Assembly (NCBI GenBank): GCA_034440355.1
Contig: JAWXBY010000008.1
Coordinates: 1 to 64,000, forward strand
DNA from: SZUA-430 sp034440355
GTDB taxonomy: Bacteria > Pseudomonadota > Alphaproteobacteria > Micropepsales > Micropepsaceae
Direction of reading: 5' to 3'
Length of the DNA stretch: 64,000 bases
Shown here: positions 41,892 to 54,105 of the stretch, piece after piece
How the letters are laid out: each line of letters opens with the position of its first letter
Position numbering within the stretch: the first letter of the stretch is position 1
Notes under the pieces: generated by a model
Database searches by the model: none
Told to the model about the DNA's origin: nothing
Seen by the model: the letters and a program-made list of their open reading frames with translations, nothing else
Translations under genes and position numbers: made by a program

Positions 41892-43517
41892 ATGCTTATC
41901 TTTCAGCCTTGGAAGATCATTCTCATTCTGGGCGTTTGCCTGTTCGGACTGCTAACGGCGGCCCCGAATGCGATGCCGCATTCGTGGCGGACGTGGCTCG
42001 GCGCTAATCTTCCCATCATTCCGCATAAGCCGGTAACGTTGGGCCTCGACCTTCAGGGCGGGTCTTACGTGCTGTTCGAGGCGCAGGTCGCGGACGGCGT
42101 GAAGGACCGGTTGCAGGGTCTGGTGGATGAGGTGCGTGCGGCTTTGCGCAAGGCGCGCATTACGTACACCGGACTGTCGGCGTCGCCCGATCATGTGTCG
42201 GTTCGTGTCGATACGGCAAAGATTGAAGAGGCGCGGACAATCTTGCGCGGGTTGGCGCAGCCTGCCGGGGCGTCGTTCACCGGCGTCAGCGCGTCCGACT
42301 ACGACGTGCGGGTCAATCCCGACGGCACGGCGGCGCTGACCATGACGGACGCGGGGCGCGAGCAAATTCGCTCCAGCGCGATGGCGCAATCGGTTGAGAT
42401 TCTGCGCAAGCGCATCGACCCGGACGGCACCAAGGAAGTCACCATCCAGCCGCAGGGCAGCGAGCGCATCATCGTGCAGGTGCCGGGCGAGAACGATCCG
42501 GCCAAGATCATTAAGCTGGGCAGCACCGCGGCGAAGCTGACGTTTCATATGGTGGACGACACCGTCTCGCCGCAGGACATCGAGGCCAGGCGCCTGCCGC
42601 CGGGTACGAAGCTTTTGGAGGAGACGCTGGGCCGCGGGGCGAACGCGCGGACGTCGCCGATCGTGATCAAGGAGCGCGTCGTGATCGCGGGCGACATGCT
42701 CAAAAAAGCGATGGGCTCGTTCGATTCGAGCACGCAGATGCCGATCATTCAGTTCGAATTCAATCCGGTCGGCGCGCGCCGCTTTGCGGAAATCACCAAG
42801 AACAATGTCGGCCGCCGGTTTGCGGCGGTGCTGGACAACAAGGTGATCACGGCGCCGAATATTCGCTCGCCCATTCTCGGCGGGTCGGGGCAGATCGAAG
42901 GCGACTTCACGATCGAAGAGGCGAATGAGACGGCCGTGCTGTTGAACTCGGGCGCGTTGCCCGTGGCGCTCGCCGCCGTCGAACAGCGGACGGTCGGCGC
43001 CGAACTCGGTCAGGACTCCATCGATGCCGGCCAGTATGCGGCGGCGGGCGGGTTGATTCTGGTTGCAGGGTTCATGTTGCTGCAGTACCGGCTGTTCGGC
43101 TTGCTGGCCGATATCGCGTTGCTGATGAACATGATCCTGCTGCTAGGGATCATCACGGCTATCGGCGCGACGCTGACGTTGCCGGGTATCGCGGCCTTCG
43201 TGCTGACCATGGGTATGGCGGTCGACGCCAACGTGCTGATCTATGAGCGCATCCGGGAGGAGCAGGCGAACGGCAAGTCCGTGATGGCGGCGATCGACTC
43301 CGGGTTCTCGCGCGCCATGTCGACGATCATGGACGCCAACGCGACCCACGTTTTGGCCGGTCTCATATTGCTCGCGGTGGGCAGCGGACCGGTTCGCGGG
43401 TTCGCAGTCGTGTTCGTTTTGGGCGTGATCACGTCGTTTTTCACATCGATTTTCGTGACCCGGCTGCAGGTCGTGACGTGGCTGAAGGCCAAGCGGCGGA
43501 CGGCGCTTACCATTTGA
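41892..43517 (+). CDS. secD: Protein translocase subunit SecD
   Basis: The 541-aa protein has a first membrane helix, the periplasmic P1 domain (LGLDLQGGSYVLFEA, RITYTGLSASPDHVSV) and five more helices near the end with GMAVDANVLIYERIREE and FVLGVITSFFTSIFV. SecD uses the proton gradient to finish export through SecYEG. It normally needs SecF; no secF follows here and SecD is not fused to it. A stem-loop follows the gene. Confidence 0.95.
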   Translation: MLIFQPWKIILILGVCLFGLLTAAPNAMPHSWRTWLGANLPIIPHKPVTLGLDLQGGSYVLFEAQVADGVKDRLQGLVDEVRAALRKARITYTGLSASPDHVSVRVDTAKIEEARTILRGLAQPAGASFTGVSASDYDVRVNPDGTAALTMTDAGREQIRSSAMAQSVEILRKRIDPDGTKEVTIQPQGSERIIVQVPGENDPAKIIKLGSTAAKLTFHMVDDTVSPQDIEARRLPPGTKLLEETLGRGANARTSPIVIKERVVIAGDMLKKAMGSFDSSTQMPIIQFEFNPVGARRFAEITKNNVGRRFAAVLDNKVITAPNIRSPILGGSGQIEGDFTIEEANETAVLLNSGALPVALAAVEQRTVGAELGQDSIDAGQYAAAGGLILVAGFMLLQYRLFGLLADIALLMNMILLLGIITAIGATLTLPGIAAFVLTMGMAVDANVLIYERIREEQANGKSVMAAIDSGFSRAMSTIMDANATHVLAGLILLAVGSGPVRGFAVVFVLGVITSFFTSIFVTRLQVVTWLKAKRRTALTI

Positions 43518-43552
43518 GGCGCCGTAAGCCCCTGCTGGGATTTGGGTTTTAG

Positions 43553-43574
43553 CCGCAGGTCGATTGACCTGCGG
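43553..43574. terminator. Stem-loop after secD
   Basis: CCGCAGGTC (43553-43561), loop GATT, GACCTGCGG (43566-43574): 9-bp perfect stem. There is no T-run on the plus strand, so termination would be partial. Confidence 0.55.
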
Positions 43575-43636
43575 ACAAAATATACTCTTCACTGAACCGG
43601 CAATTGAGTCGGACTTTCTGAGGGGAGTTGAGGGTC

Positions 43637-44269
43637 ATGGCGGCCTTACTGAGCAACATGCGCAATACGTTCATCGCGGGCTTTGTTCTCGCGGCGCTCG
43701 TGTTTGTTATTTTCGTGCTTGTCGGCGGATCGTCGAATGTCGTTGAGACGCTGACCGGTCCTGGATTCTGGCAGTTCATGTTCCGCTGGCTGCACGTGCT
43801 GTTCGGCATTTTGTGGATCGGGATTCTCTACTACTTCAACTTCGTTCAGATACCGTCGATGCCGAAGATCCCGGACGAGCAGAAGCCGGCGGTGACGAAG
43901 GTCATCGCACCGGAAGCGCTTTGGTACTTCCGCTGGGCGGCCATGGGGACGATCGTGACCGGTCTCATCCTGGCGTTTCTGCTCGACTATTTGCTCAACG
44001 CGTTGACGCTTGGCGTCGTCGGCGGGTTCGATCCGTATACGACCTTGATCGGCATCGGCATGTGGCTGGGCACGATCATGTGGTTCAACGTTTGGTTCGT
44101 GATCTGGCCGAACCAGCAGAAGGCGCTGAACATCGACAACAAGTTCCCGGACCTAACCAAAGAGCAAAAGGCGGCGGCGGGCCGTACGGCGATGCTGTTC
44201 TCGCGGACGAACTTCATGCTGTCGGTGCCAATGCTGTTTTGCATGGTTGCGCGCGGGCACTTGGGTTAA
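43637..44269 (+). CDS. PuuD-like urate hydroxylase membrane protein (urate oxidase N-terminal type)
   Basis: The 210-aa protein has about four membrane segments (FIAGFVLAALVFVIFVLVGG, FMFRWLHVLFGILWIGILYY, WYFRWAAMGTIVTGLILAFL, MWLGTIMWFNVWFVIWPNQQ). The pattern FRWLHVLFGILWIGILYYFN with His and the later WFNVWFVIWPNQQK match the membrane domain of PuuD, which joins a urate-oxidising cytochrome domain in full-length proteins. This one has only the membrane part, without a c-type heme motif. It may be a membrane cytochrome-like protein of unknown partner. It ends 23 bp before a strong terminator. Confidence 0.75.
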   Translation: MAALLSNMRNTFIAGFVLAALVFVIFVLVGGSSNVVETLTGPGFWQFMFRWLHVLFGILWIGILYYFNFVQIPSMPKIPDEQKPAVTKVIAPEALWYFRWAAMGTIVTGLILAFLLDYLLNALTLGVVGGFDPYTTLIGIGMWLGTIMWFNVWFVIWPNQQKALNIDNKFPDLTKEQKAAAGRTAMLFSRTNFMLSVPMLFCMVARGHLG

Positions 44270-44292
44270 GGCATCAGCGACGTTTGTTTCGT

Positions 44293-44327
44293 GGGGCTGT
44301 GCGTTTCGCACGGCCCCATTTTCTTTG
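44293..44327 (+). terminator. Rho-independent terminator
   Basis: GGGGC-T-GTGC (44293-44302), loop GTTTC, GCAC-G-GCCCC (44308-44317), followed by ATTTTCTTT. It ends the PuuD-like gene and argues against a synthase start at 44291. Confidence 0.85.
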
Positions 44328-44338
44328 GTAGGCTTCTC

Positions 44339-45154
44339 GTGGACGAGGCGGTTTGGAAGCATGTCGAGGAGGTCGTCGCTGCCGGCGATCCCGACCGCTA
44401 TGTCGCGACCTTCTTCGCGCCGGCTGCGCGGCGGCGCTCGTTGCTCGCGCTCTATGCGTTCGATCATGAGGTGTCGCGCATAGGCTTGACCGTGCGCGAG
44501 CCGATGGCGGGGCACATCCGGCTGGCGTGGTGGCGGGAGCAGATTGCGGCGACCTATGCCGGTGGGTCGGTGGTGGCGCCGGTGCCTGCAGCCTTGGCCG
44601 AGGCGGCGCGTGCGCATGGTTTGCCGCGGGAGCTTTTCGAGCGGTATCTCGATGCGCGCGCGTTGGATCTCGAAGAAACGCCGTTCGATGATGAGGCGGC
44701 CATGAAAGCGCACGCATTGACGGTCGGCGGTGCGGTCGTTCAGCTAGCCGCGCGGGTGCTGGGGGCGGGCGATCGCGCAGACGTGGCGGCGGGCCATGCG
44801 GGGACTGCGATCGTGCTTGCCGGGCACTTGAATGACGCGGCGGCGTTTGCGGCGCGGCGGCGGTGCCGGTTTCCGGTGTTGTGGCTCGCCGATGCCGGCG
44901 TCAACGCTGAGGACTTCTTCACCGGACGCGAGCGTGCTGCAGCGCTTCTGCCGGTGTTTGAACGGATGCGGGCGTGGGCGCGAATAGAACTGGGTGCGTT
45001 GAACCGCACGCGCTTTCCGACGATGGCGATGCCGGCCTTGGCTGCGGCGACGTTGGCGCGGCGTGTGGCGGTGGATACGTTTTCGGCCACCGAGATGCCT
45101 TCGTGGCAGCGGTTGGCGCGCATTGCCTTAGCCAATTTGACGTGGCGTGTCTAA
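44339..45154 (+). CDS. Squalene/phytoene synthase family protein
   Basis: GTG 44339 gives 271 aa; an ATG at 44291 lies within the terminator and is less likely. FFAPAARRRSLLALYAFDHE, PMAGHIRLAWWREQI and ARALDLEETPFDDEAAMKAH give the general shape of the family, and GTAIVLAGHLNDAAAFAARR with RCRFPVLWLA covers the second active-site region. The aspartate-rich motifs are weaker than in true phytoene synthase (DLEETPFDD instead of DxxxD patterns), so the protein may be the divergent group also annotated in mitochondria-like complex I assembly (NDUFAF6-like). Function is therefore uncertain. Confidence 0.75.
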   Translation: MDEAVWKHVEEVVAAGDPDRYVATFFAPAARRRSLLALYAFDHEVSRIGLTVREPMAGHIRLAWWREQIAATYAGGSVVAPVPAALAEAARAHGLPRELFERYLDARALDLEETPFDDEAAMKAHALTVGGAVVQLAARVLGAGDRADVAAGHAGTAIVLAGHLNDAAAFAARRRCRFPVLWLADAGVNAEDFFTGRERAAALLPVFERMRAWARIELGALNRTRFPTMAMPALAAATLARRVAVDTFSATEMPSWQRLARIALANLTWRV

Positions 45155-45159
45155 CGAAA

Positions 45160-45187
45160 CGAGCCCGGGTCACCAGGGCCGGGCTCG
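45160..45187. terminator. Bidirectional hairpin between convergent genes
   Basis: CGAGCCCGG (45160-45168) and CCGGGCTCG (45179-45187) form a 9-bp stem with a 10-nt loop. On the minus strand TTTCGTT follows. It separates the synthase gene from the small minus-strand gene. Confidence 0.7.
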
Positions 45188-45207
45188 CATGCGTCTTGAG
45201 CGGGGGA

Positions 45208-45510
45208 TTAGTTCTGCAGCGGGATCGGTTCGTAGTTGACCGCGATCGCTTGGAGGGCGGCGACTTCGTTTGAGAAGAGTTCGTCGAGCTTTTTGAAGCC
45301 CGTTTTGCCGAAGCGGCCGCGGACGGCGGCTTTGAGGCCTTCGGGAGCGCGCATGATGACGCCGGCTTCCGTCCAGTCGTCGGCGACGACGTCGTCACCG
45401 GTGCGATGTGCGATGTGGGTCTTCACGGCGACTTCTTCGCCAAGTTCGGCGTCGTCGAGAATGAACTCGCGATAGGTGCCGTTTCCTTCGTGCTTCGAGC
45501 AGATGATCAT
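45208..45510 (-). CDS. Hypothetical 100-aa protein with candidate stress promoter
   Basis: The protein begins MIICSKHEGNGTYREFILDD and includes HIAHRTGDDVVADDWTEAGV and RGRFGKTGFKKLDELFSNEV. No family is recognised. It is small, soluble and moderately acidic. It lies downstream of nrdJ on the same strand but has its own candidate EcfG promoter 65 bp upstream, overlapping the nrdJ terminator. A role in general stress is inferred from that promoter only. Confidence 0.65.
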   Translation of the reverse strand: MIICSKHEGNGTYREFILDDAELGEEVAVKTHIAHRTGDDVVADDWTEAGVIMRAPEGLKAAVRGRFGKTGFKKLDELFSNEVAALQAIAVNYEPIPLQN

Positions 45511-45574
45511 TGTCGTCCCTTTTTTGTTTTACCCCGCCCTGCAAAGGCCCAAACGGCACGCTGCAAGGTCACCA

Positions 45575-45600
45575 AACGAGTCGCGGGCAGAAGGAGTTCC
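45575..45600 (-). promoter_or_regulatory. Candidate EcfG promoter for the 45208-45510 gene
   Basis: On the minus strand GGAAC (45600-45596), a 17-bp spacer, CGTT (45578-45575), 65 bp before the start codon. The -35 lies inside the stem of the nrdJ terminator, so read-through and promoter use may compete. Confidence 0.55.
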
Positions 45601-45618
45601 CGAACTCCCTCTGCCCGC
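45583..45618 (-). terminator. Hairpin terminator after nrdJ
   Basis: GCGGGCAGAAGGAGTT (45583-45598), loop CCCG, AACTCCCTCTGCCCGC (45603-45618): 16-bp stem with one mismatch, directly after the nrdJ stop at 45628. No strong T-run follows. Confidence 0.7.
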
Positions 45619-45627
45619 GCCGACTTA

Positions 45628-49353
<3,726 letters not shown>

Positions 49354-50015
49354 GCTGTGTAGCCCCTCTCGGCAAGTCGTCGTGATCAACAGGTGCCTGC
49401 GAGCGACCGGAGACCGTTGGGACTGTCGTGGGACTGATGCGCGTTTCGACCCAGAAACCACCGCGCTCGGTCCCCGACCGCGCCTCAAATTCGGTGGCGA
49501 GCAGGGACAGTTATCTAGTACCTAGATTTTGTTCCGAGCAACAGGTTTTGTGTTAATCGACGTGGGTTCACACCATATCTTGTGGCTGGATCTGTGGAAA
49601 GTGCGGGGACGCCGCTGTGCGTTTCGGACGCTTCGGCGGCGACGTTGCGACTCCACCACAGCGTTCTCGGTGGGAGCGATTTTTTCGTCCGATCGACCGT
49701 CCGCTGAAGGTGTGCGGTCCAAGCTCTTGGCGTCGCTGACTCTTCCAGTCTCGGGCGCTCATTATGTCGTCCGAGCGTCATGCGAATCAGTGCGTCTTGG
49801 AAATGATGACACTTGTGCGTGGCTGTGTGGAAAACCGATTTGCTGCGAGATGTCGCGAAGATCCGGCTGGAACCGCGCCGTGGTTTGGGTTTTTGGCGGT
49901 TTTGGGGGTGACGGGGTTGTATGGTGCGCGGCGCTTGCGGATGGGCATAATGTGGCCTCAAAGGCCCCGTCCCGTGGGCCATCGTTTTCTCACGTTCTCA
50001 CCCCAAGGGGTTTTC
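49354..50015. other. Divergent promoter gap between nrdJ and the M16 gene
   Basis: This 662-bp region has no supported gene; plus-strand open frames here are composition-driven. It contains the NrdR-like boxes at 49538-49585 and a GC-rich part toward the M16 start. I found no B12-box (GCCACTG) on the minus strand, so a classical cobalamin riboswitch is not visible. Confidence 0.6.
49538..49585 (-). promoter_or_regulatory. NrdR-box pair upstream of nrdJ
   Basis: ACACCATATCTTGTGG (49570-49585) matches 13 of 16 bases of the NrdR consensus acaCwAtATaTwGtgt. A weaker box GCAACAGGTTTTGTGT (49538-49553) matches 10 of 16, 32 bp away centre to centre. Pairs at 31-32 bp are typical of NrdR sites, so nrdJ repression by NrdR is likely. 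Confidence 0.6.
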
Positions 50016-52847
50016 ATGCGATTGCGTTTGGTTCGTGGCTTGCCCGTGGCCGTGTTGGTCCTGGTGCTGGCGGTGCAGGCTTTTGCGCTGTTGCCCGTTG
50101 CGTTTGCCCGGACGCCTTGGCCGTTTGAGGCGAGCGATCTCAAACCCGATCCGACTGTCCGCTTCGGCGTGCTGGCCAACGGCATGCGCTATGCGATCAA
50201 GCCGAACGCCAATCCTCAGGGGACTGTGACGGTGCGTATCCGCATCGCCGCCGGATCGCTGCATGAGAACGACAACGAACTGGGCGTAGCGCATTTTCTG
50301 GAGCACATGGCGTTCAACGGGTCGGAGAATTATCCCGAGGGCGAGATGTTCAAGGCGCTGCAGCGTCTGGGCATCCAGATCGGGTCGAGCGCCAATGCGT
50401 CCACCGACTTTGACAACACGACCTTTGCGTTGTCCTTGCCCAGCACGCGGCCGGACACGCTGAACACCGGGTTCAATATCCTGCGCGAGATCGTGGGGCG
50501 GCTGACGCTGTCGGCCGATGCGATCACGCGCGAGCGCGGCGTTATTCTGTCGGAAGAGCGCGCGCGCGATACGCCGGGGATGCGGGCCAACCTGGCGCAG
50601 CTGCATGCGCTGTTTGCGGGCCAGAAGTATCCGAACCGGTTTCCGATCGGGAAGCTCGAGTTCATCAAGAACGCCACTCCGGCGCAGCTGCGCTCGTTCT
50701 ATGAGCGGCACTACCGGCCGGAGCGGGCGTTGCTGGTCGTCGCGGGCGACGTCGATCCCGTCATGATGGAGGCCAAGATCAAAGCCGTGTTCGGCGACTG
50801 GTCGCAGCCCGGGCCCGCGGCGCCGCCTGAGAATTTCGGTGCGCCGGCCAAGCGTGGGTTGGTCGCGGCCTATTCGGTGCAGCCGGGGCTTGAGGAAAGC
50901 GTCACGGTCAACTGGGTCCAGCCGGAAGATGCGCGCGGCGACAAGAAGGCGCGGCGTAGTGAGATCCATCAGCGGATCGTGGGCTTCACCGTGCTGAACC
51001 GGCGCTTGAGCAAACTGGCGCGCACGCCGGAGGCGCCCTTTATCGACGCGCGGGTGGGGCGTGAGGTGGTGCAGGGTGGCGGTATCGTTTCGGCGCTGAC
51101 GGTGCGCACGCGCGCCGGCGGCTGGGCCAAGGGGTTGGCTGCAGCGGAGCAGGAATTGCGCCGGGCGCTGACGCATGGGCTGCAGCAGGCAGAGGTGACC
51201 CGCGAGGCGTTGGAGCAGAAGTCTCCGTATCTCTTGGTCGCTGCGAACGCGAAGACGCGGTCGAATATCGAGATGGCGGACTGGCTGCTGATGACGCTGG
51301 ACGCCGGGCGCGTGCCGACGGATGCGCAGACGGACTTGGCGCTCTACACACAGTCGATTGCGGGCATGAAGGCCGCCGACGTGACGAACGCGATGAAGGC
51401 GACGTTCAGCGGCAGCGGACCGGTCGTCTTCGTGACGACGACGCAGCCGATTGCCGGCGGCGAGGACGCGATCAAGCAGGCCTATACGCAGAGCCGTGCG
51501 GTCGCGGTCGCCGCGCCGCCGAAGGACTCGATCAAGGAGTTCACCTATCGCGACTTCGGGACGAAGGGCGTGGTGGCCGAGCGCAAGACCGTTGCGGACA
51601 TCGACGCGACGCTGGTCAAGTTTGCGAACGGCGTGAAGCTGAACGTGAAGTCGACCGATTTCGAGAAGGATAAGGTCAGCGTCGTCGTGCGCGTGGCGGG
51701 TGGTTATCTGGCGCTGCCCAAGAAGCGCGGCGTCGCGTGGGCGCTGCCGTTCGCCTTCGTCGAGGGGGGCTTGGGCAGGCTCACCATCGGCGAGTTGGAG
51801 CAGACGGAGCCCGGGCATTTCGCCGGCATCTTCCTGGATGTCGACGAAGACGTGTTCCAGATCGCGGGCGATACCGTCGAGCGCGATACGCTTTTGCAGC
51901 TGCAAGTGCTGGCCGCGTATTTTACCGACGCCGCCTATCGGCCGGATGGGTTGAAGCGCATCCAAGCGGCAGGCGAGGGGCAGTTGCGTCAGCAGGACAC
52001 AACGGCCACCGGCGTGCTGTCGCGTGAGTTGCCCGGGCTGGTGCACGGCAACGATCCGCGCTGGGCTTCGCCGGATATCAACGACATCCGCGCGATTACG
52101 ATGGAGGACGTGAAGACGGCCATCGCGCCATCGCTGGCGCAAGCGCCGATCGAGGTGACCATCGTGGGCCACGTGAAGGTCGACGCTGCGATCGATGCGG
52201 CGGCTAAGACGTTCGGTGCGTTGCCGCCCCGGCAGGGCGTGTACAAGATCCCCGACGGTGCGCGCAATGTCAGCTTTCCCGCGAAGGGCGGGCGGGCGGA
52301 CTTCAAGCATGAGGGGCGGCCTGATCAGGCGGCCGTTGTGGCGGCGTGGCCGGGGCCCGATCTTTTCAGCAACACGCGGCTCGATCGTGCGGTGGCGATC
52401 TTGAATGAGATCATTCAGCTGCGCCTCATCGACGAGGTGCGTGAGAAGCAGGGCAGCACGTATACGCCGTTCGGTTCGTACTGGTCGTCGAAGTCGGTCA
52501 AGGGCTTCGGCTACATGTTCGCGGGCGTCGAGCCCAAGCCGGAAGAGGCGGACAAGTTCTTCGAGACGCTGGCCGAGATCACGAAGGAGCTGCGCGGCGG
52601 CGAGCTGTCGGCGGACTTGCTGGAGCGGGCGCGCAAGCCCGTGCTGTACCAGCACTATGCGGCGGAATCGACCAACGCGTATTGGATCCAGGCGCTGAGC
52701 GACATTCAAACCGATCCGCGCAATCTGGAGCGCGTGCGTTCGGCGTTGAAGGACTACGGCACGATCACCGAAGCGGAAGTGATCGCGGCGGCGAAGCTGT
52801 TCCTGGACGACAAGCGGCGGATCGATATGCGGGTGTCGCCGAAGTAG
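50016..52847 (+). CDS. M16-family metallopeptidase (two domains), secreted
   Basis: The 943-aa protein starts at ATG 50016 with an N-terminal signal segment (LPVAVLVLVLAVQAFALLPV). The inverted zinc motif HFLEHMAFNG (HxxEH near residues 91-97) and the downstream Glu in SEERARD mark an active M16 domain. The second half (from about residue 510) is the inactive homologous domain of two-domain PqqL-like proteins, with QGSTYTPFGSYWSSKSVKGF near the end. Such enzymes degrade peptides in the periplasm. The stop abuts the convergent epmB stop (TAGCTA). Confidence 0.92.
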   Translation: MRLRLVRGLPVAVLVLVLAVQAFALLPVAFARTPWPFEASDLKPDPTVRFGVLANGMRYAIKPNANPQGTVTVRIRIAAGSLHENDNELGVAHFLEHMAFNGSENYPEGEMFKALQRLGIQIGSSANASTDFDNTTFALSLPSTRPDTLNTGFNILREIVGRLTLSADAITRERGVILSEERARDTPGMRANLAQLHALFAGQKYPNRFPIGKLEFIKNATPAQLRSFYERHYRPERALLVVAGDVDPVMMEAKIKAVFGDWSQPGPAAPPENFGAPAKRGLVAAYSVQPGLEESVTVNWVQPEDARGDKKARRSEIHQRIVGFTVLNRRLSKLARTPEAPFIDARVGREVVQGGGIVSALTVRTRAGGWAKGLAAAEQELRRALTHGLQQAEVTREALEQKSPYLLVAANAKTRSNIEMADWLLMTLDAGRVPTDAQTDLALYTQSIAGMKAADVTNAMKATFSGSGPVVFVTTTQPIAGGEDAIKQAYTQSRAVAVAAPPKDSIKEFTYRDFGTKGVVAERKTVADIDATLVKFANGVKLNVKSTDFEKDKVSVVVRVAGGYLALPKKRGVAWALPFAFVEGGLGRLTIGELEQTEPGHFAGIFLDVDEDVFQIAGDTVERDTLLQLQVLAAYFTDAAYRPDGLKRIQAAGEGQLRQQDTTATGVLSRELPGLVHGNDPRWASPDINDIRAITMEDVKTAIAPSLAQAPIEVTIVGHVKVDAAIDAAAKTFGALPPRQGVYKIPDGARNVSFPAKGGRADFKHEGRPDQAAVVAAWPGPDLFSNTRLDRAVAILNEIIQLRLIDEVREKQGSTYTPFGSYWSSKSVKGFGYMFAGVEPKPEEADKFFETLAEITKELRGGELSADLLERARKPVLYQHYAAESTNAYWIQALSDIQTDPRNLERVRSALKDYGTITEAEVIAAAKLFLDDKRRIDMRVSPK

Positions 52848-53891
52848 CTAACCTGTGTAGGTGTGCCAGGCGCCTTCGTCGTCACGGACGCGGACCGCGC
52901 CGTCGCGCGTGCGTTCGATGTCGCAGGTTTCGAGGTTCGCTTTCGCGTGGCCACCTGGGATGTCGAGCACGTAGGACGGTAAGGCGATGCCGGAAACGCG
53001 GCGGCGCAGTTCGCGCATCAGGGATTGGCCGTGTTCGATCGTCGTGCGGAAGTGCGATGTGCCTGGCGCCATGTCCGCATGGTGCAGGTAGTAGGGCTTG
53101 ATCCGGTTCTCGACGAAGGTGCGCATCAGGTCGGCGAGCGTATCGGCGTCGTCGTTGACGCCTTTCAACAGCACAGTTTGGCTCAGCATTGGGATGCCGG
53201 CGTCGACGAGGCGGGCGCAGGCTTCGCGTGCGGCGGGCGTGAACTCGCGGGCGTGATTGGCGTGTACCGCGACATAGGTTGCGGCACTGGGCGATTTGAG
53301 TGCGGCGATGAAATCCGACGTGACGCGGTCAGGATCGACGACGGGCACGCGCGTGTGCCAGCGCAAGATCTTAACGTGCGCGATGGCGGCGAGGCGCTGC
53401 GTCAGGTCGGCGGCGCGGCGGGCGGTGAGGACGAATGGATCGCCGCCGGTGAGGATCACTTCGGAAATTTCCGCGTGGGCTGCGATGTAGGCGATCGCTG
53501 CGTCGAGTTCGGTTGGCGACAGGCCTGGTTCGCGGCCGGGGCCTACCATTTCGCGGCGGAAGCAAAAGCGGCAATAGACCGGGCAGACGTGGACGATCTT
53601 CAGCAGCACGCGGTCGCGGTAACGGTGGACCAATCCTTCGACGGGGCTGTGGCGCTTGTCGCCGATGGGGTCTGCGTCTTCGCCGGGTGCTGTTTCCAAC
53701 TCGCGGATGTCGGGGACGAACTGGCGGGCGATGGGGTCGGAAGCATCGGACGCATCGATGAGTGCGGTCATCGCGGGCGTGATGGCGACGGCGTAACGAT
53801 CGGCGACGCGGGTGAGTGCGTCGGCGCGCAGTATGAGTCCCGCGTCGTACAAATCATCGATCGTGCGCAGCGTGCGTGTGGTCATGGGCAT
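52848..53891 (-). CDS. epmB: EF-P lysine 2,3-aminomutase EpmB (KamA-like radical SAM)
   Basis: The start is ATG 53891 (GAGGGG upstream, from the repeat) with a second ATG at 53885; 347 aa. The radical SAM cluster is Cys103, Cys107 and Cys110 (VCPVYCRFCFRREMVG). VILTGGDPFVLTARRAADL, RWHTRVPVVDP and KPYYLHHADMAPGTSHFRT are typical of KamA/EpmB with PLP-binding parts. EpmB turns lysine into beta-lysine for EpmA, which adds it to EF-P. epmA and efp lie next to it, so the assignment as EpmB instead of catabolic lysine aminomutase is strong. It converges on the M16 gene. Confidence 0.92.
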   Translation of the reverse strand: MPMTTRTLRTIDDLYDAGLILRADALTRVADRYAVAITPAMTALIDASDASDPIARQFVPDIRELETAPGEDADPIGDKRHSPVEGLVHRYRDRVLLKIVHVCPVYCRFCFRREMVGPGREPGLSPTELDAAIAYIAAHAEISEVILTGGDPFVLTARRAADLTQRLAAIAHVKILRWHTRVPVVDPDRVTSDFIAALKSPSAATYVAVHANHAREFTPAAREACARLVDAGIPMLSQTVLLKGVNDDADTLADLMRTFVENRIKPYYLHHADMAPGTSHFRTTIEHGQSLMRELRRRVSGIALPSYVLDIPGGHAKANLETCDIERTRDGAVRVRDDEGAWHTYTG

Positions 53892-53897
53892 GAACCA

Positions 53898-53950
53898 CCC
53901 CTCTCCCTTCCCATTTCGGGAAGGGAGAGGGGATGGGGGTGAGGGATGGG
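53898..53950. repeat. CCCTCACCCC-type palindromic repeat, copy near epmB
   Basis: CCCCTCTCCCTTCCC (53898-53912) pairs with GGGAAGGGAGAGGGG (53918-53932) as a 15-bp perfect hairpin, followed by ATGGGGGTGAGGGATGGG. Same family as at 17522-17663. It supplies the GAGGGG before the epmB start. Confidence 0.8.
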
Positions 53951-54027
53951 CGTTGAGCAAGATGGAACGCTAGATTCTCGCGCAGACGGATTTGCAGGGC
54001 GCGACGGTGTTTGAGCGGGGAAGAGGC

Positions 54028-54077
54028 CATCCCTCACCCCCGGCCCCTCTCCCTTCCGATTCCGGAAGGGCGAGGGG
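54028..54077. repeat. CCCTCACCCC-type palindromic repeat, inverted copy near epmA
   Basis: CATCCCTCACCCCCGG is followed by CCCCTCTCCCTTCCG (54044-54058) and CGGAAGGGCGAGGGG (54063-54077). It is inverted relative to the 53898 copy and lies just after the epmA stop, possibly as a terminator. Confidence 0.8.
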
Positions 54078-54105
54078 AGCAGAGCAGATGCTGCGATCTT
54101 CTTGT

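Noticed and set aside
49354..49488. N-terminal extension of NrdJ
   Set aside because: The residues before ATG 49353 are basic and low complexity, unlike NrdJ, and a ribosome-binding site lies before 49353.
49354..49990. Cobalamin riboswitch before nrdJ
   Set aside because: No B12 box or compatible core was found on the minus strand.
49764..50015. N-terminal extension of the M16 protease
   Set aside because: The first 84 codons have no protease homology, and a clear signal peptide begins at ATG 50016.
49998..52709. 903-aa minus-strand ORF antisense to the M16 gene
   Set aside because: Arg-rich shadow frame without any domain, fully covered by a well-supported gene.
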